Source of the DNA: an uncultured Clostridia bacterium | GTDB lineage: Bacteria; Bacillota; Clostridia; Christensenellales; Aristaeellaceae | Length of the DNA stretch: 7,792 nucleotides | NCBI GenBank assembly: GCA_946409855.1 | Contig: CAMJXZ010000148.1 | Location: 1-7,792, forward strand | Direction of reading: 5' to 3' | Part shown: positions 6,350 through 7,792 of the stretch, one piece after another | Layout: every line of letters starts with the position of its first letter | How positions within the stretch are numbered: the first letter of the stretch is position 1 | The notes under the pieces: generated by a model | Database searches by the model: none | Told to the model about the DNA's origin: nothing | What the model saw: only the letters and a program-made list of their open reading frames with translations | Position numbers and translations under genes: made by a program

Positions 6350-6376
6350 AAGGAGGCGGCGTCTCCTCCGGGGAGG
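6350..6376 (+). promoter_or_regulatory. deoD leader: two Shine-Dalgarno motifs around a complementary CCTCC
   Basis: A perfect AAGGAGG (6350-6356) has no start codon at usable distance. CCTCC (6365-6369) follows, then the working GGGGAGG (6370-6376), five bases before the ATG. CCTCC can pair with the upstream GGAGG (8-nt loop), leaving the downstream site free, while CTCC (6363-6366) can pair with part of the downstream site. Competing helices could tune deoD translation; this is inferred from base pairing only. Confidence 0.4.
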
Positions 6377-6381
6377 CGCAG

Positions 6382-7086
6382 ATGAATATGGCAACACTGC
6401 ATAATACCGCCGCAAAAGGGGATTTCGCAAAGACCGTGCTGATGCCCGGCGACCCGCTGAGGGCGAAGTTCATCGCCGACACCTACTTAAAGAACGCGGT
6501 ATTGGTCAATAATGTCCGCGGGATTCAGGGATATACCGGAGAATTTCAAGGAAAAAAAGTTTCCGTCATGGCGTCCGGCATGGGGATCCCCTCCATCGGC
6601 ATCTATTCCTATGAGCTGTTCAACATGTACGACGTGGATAACATCATCCGCGTCGGCTCCGCGGGGCTGGTGGACCCGCAGCTCAAGATCCGCTCCGTGG
6701 TGGCGGCGATGAGCGCCTACTCGAACTCCGCCTACGGGGCGCAGTTCGGATACCGGGGCAACCTGGGCGCCTGCGCCTCCTGGAAGCTGCTCAAGGCGGC
6801 GGACGAGGCGGCCCGGCGGCTGGGCGTGCCCATGTACATCGGGCCCACCTGTTCCTCCGATACCTTCTACGACGACAACAGCCAGCTGGAAGTGCTGCAG
6901 AAGATGCACGTGCTGTGCATGGAAATGGAGGCGTACGGCCTGTACCTGAACGCCGCCCGGGCCGGGAAGAACGCGCTGTCCCTGCTGACCATTTCCGACA
7001 ACCCCTATACCGGGGAAAGCTGCACCCCGCAGGAGGTGCGCGAAACCTTCACCCAGATGATGGAGATCGCGCTGGAGATCGCGTGA
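6382..7086 (+). CDS. deoD: Purine nucleoside phosphorylase DeoD (234 aa)
   Basis: High-molecular-mass (hexameric family) purine nucleoside phosphorylase. It catalyses reversible phosphorolysis of purine ribo- and deoxyribonucleosides to free base and (deoxy)ribose-1-phosphate in cytosolic purine salvage. Visible family features, with E. coli equivalents in brackets: His7 (His4), the phosphate-binding GDPLRAK loop with Gly23 and Arg27 (Gly20, Arg24), Arg46 (Arg43), Arg90 and Ser93 in RVGSAG (Arg87, Ser90), Phe162-Tyr163 (Phe159-Tyr160), Glu181-Met182-Glu183 in MEMEAYG (179-181), and catalytic Asp206 in TISDN (Asp204). The length is normal (E. coli 239). One oddity: the position of catalytic Arg217 is Val219, with Arg one residue later at 220. 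The ATG at 6382 has GGGGAGG five bases upstream; an ATG at 6388 would also fit the family but sits 11 bases from that site. The last four bases overlap the next gene. Confidence 0.95.
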   Translation: MNMATLHNTAAKGDFAKTVLMPGDPLRAKFIADTYLKNAVLVNNVRGIQGYTGEFQGKKVSVMASGMGIPSIGIYSYELFNMYDVDNIIRVGSAGLVDPQLKIRSVVAAMSAYSNSAYGAQFGYRGNLGACASWKLLKAADEAARRLGVPMYIGPTCSSDTFYDDNSQLEVLQKMHVLCMEMEAYGLYLNAARAGKNALSLLTISDNPYTGESCTPQEVRETFTQMMEIALEIA

Positions 7087-7532
7087 GGCTGCTGGTCTCC
7101 GCCTGCCTGCTGGGGGTCTGCTGCCGGTACGACGGCGCGTCCAAACCGGATGAAAACGTCCTGGCGCTGGTCAGGGAGCATACCCTGATCCCCGTCTGCC
7201 CGGAACAGCTGGGCGGGCTGCCCACCCCGCGCTGCCCCTGCGAGCGGCAGGGCGGACGGGTCGTTTCCCGGGAGGGGGACGACCGCACGGCGGCCTATGC
7301 GCGGGGCGCCGCTGAAGCGCTGCGGTTGTGCCGGCTGTTTGCCTGCGGGGCGGCGGTGCTGAAGGCCAGGAGCCCGTCCTGCGGAAGCGGGACGATCTAT
7401 GACGGGACCTTCACCGGGACGCTGACCGGCGGCGACGGGGTCACGGCGGAGCTGTTCAAACGGGAAGGGATCCCGGTGTACACGGAACAGGATCTGCCCT
7501 TCGGAAAAGCGGGAGAGGCGGCGGAAAGCTGA
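7083..7532 (+). CDS. DUF523 family protein, TudS-like [4Fe-4S] desulfurase candidate (149 aa)
   Basis: A complete stand-alone DUF523 protein. Conserved blocks: VSACLLGVCCRYDG (residues 5-18), PVCPEQLGGLPTPR (37-50), AAVLKARSPSCGSGTIYDGTF (split across 90-110) and TAELFKREGIPVYTE near the end. Cys8, Cys39 and Cys100 lie in the three conserved motifs and are the likely [4Fe-4S] ligands by analogy with TudS, a characterised DUF523 member that removes sulfur from 2-thiouracil; Glu41 of CPE is a candidate catalytic residue. The true substrate here is not known. The start is GTG at 7083, inside the GTGA that also ends deoD, with GGAG (7074-7077) five bases upstream; the overlap implies translational coupling. 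An earlier in-frame ATG at 6915 would lie deep inside deoD and precede the conserved N-terminus, so it was not used. No clear terminator follows; TTTTTT at 7533-7538 has only weak pairing before it. Confidence 0.88.
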   Translation: MRLLVSACLLGVCCRYDGASKPDENVLALVREHTLIPVCPEQLGGLPTPRCPCERQGGRVVSREGDDRTAAYARGAAEALRLCRLFACGAAVLKARSPSCGSGTIYDGTFTGTLTGGDGVTAELFKREGIPVYTEQDLPFGKAGEAAES

Positions 7533-7589
7533 CTTTTTTCCCGGCGGCGGGATGAATCGGGCGCGATGGATCGTTGTATGGGTGAGCCG

Positions 7590-7619
7590 TCATCCGGATG
7601 GGCGCGGTATGCGGGATGA
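7590..7619. repeat. Small inverted repeat after the DUF523 gene
   Basis: TCATCC (7590-7595) pairs with GGATGA (7614-7619), with CGC/GCG inside the loop. CATCCGGATG (7591-7600) is also a perfect 10-bp palindrome. It could end the deoD operon transcript, but no U-run follows. Confidence 0.4.
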
Positions 7620-7652
7620 TCCGTTGGCCAAGGGCAGATGATCTTGCGGTGA

Positions 7653-7774
7653 ACCTCATCCGGCCCGCTGCGCGGTCCACCACCGGGGCCTGCCGGCCCG
7701 TTGTCGCCTTCCCTCCGGGGAAACTGACGGATGAGATCAGCCTTTGGCTGAACTGCCAAACAGGCCGGATGAAG
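7653..7774. repeat. Interspersed intergenic repeat, copy 2, with terminal inverted repeats
   Basis: The left part (7653-7701) matches the copy at 3580-3624: ACCTCATCCGGCCC is identical and so is the 25-base block at 7677-7701. The element ends in GGCCGGATGAAG (7763-7774), the inverse of CCTCATCCGGCC (7654-7665) at 11 of 12 positions, so it looks like a roughly 120-bp miniature palindromic element. Internal hairpins include TTCCC/GGGAA near 7710 and TCAGCC/GGCTGA at 7737-7751. No gene is supported in 7533-7792. Confidence 0.6.
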
Positions 7775-7792
7775 TGTATCCGCGAACCGGAT

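Noticed and set aside
6388..7086. Alternative deoD start at the second ATG
   Set aside because: It lies 11 bases from the Shine-Dalgarno motif against five for the first ATG; not excluded, only less likely.

Overview
The window looks like chromosomal DNA of a GC-rich member of the Clostridia (Bacillota), probably an uncultured gut or rumen lineage. The signs are strong GGAGG-type ribosome binding sites, sigma-A promoters with 17-bp spacers, proteins ending in a DUF6273-like domain, a clostridial-type DeoD, and short intergenic repeats of the CCTCATCCGGCC kind. The organism call is an inference; no rRNA or other marker gene is present.

Layout. Bases 1-474 (minus strand) hold the 5' part of hsdM, a type I restriction-modification methyltransferase subunit that runs off the left edge, with its promoter at 506-534. 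A gene-free stretch follows (475-874), with a large inverted repeat (548-680) and a hairpin (798-831). Two minus-strand paralogues follow, at 875-3286 (803 aa) and 3967-6180 (737 aa). Each is predicted to be exported and to consist of an Ig/cohesin-like beta domain, a long coiled-coil stalk, a TPR-like link and a DUF6273-like head. The 680-base gap between them (3287-3966) holds the promoter of the 803-aa gene, several hairpins, an interspersed repeat, a 78-bp tandem duplication and the terminator of the 737-aa gene. From 6293 rightwards, on the plus strand, a consensus promoter drives deoD (purine nucleoside phosphorylase), which overlaps by 4 bases a DUF523/TudS-like iron-sulfur desulfurase candidate. 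The last 260 bases are repeat-derived and non-coding.

How the genes relate. The two stalk proteins are duplicated cassettes: the Shine-Dalgarno leader, the coding region, the 43-nt 3' spacer and the closing hairpin all correspond. They differ in two informative ways. The coiled coils differ by exactly 63 residues (nine heptads). A 27-codon patch near the C-terminus has 12 amino-acid changes against one synonymous change, while a 25-residue coil segment has none against five. This fits a stalk of adjustable length carrying a fast-changing ligand-binding surface, and resembles the target of a diversity-generating retroelement. No reverse transcriptase or template repeat is in the window, so that link is a hypothesis. 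The deoD-DUF523 pair looks like a small nucleoside/base salvage operon and is functionally separate.
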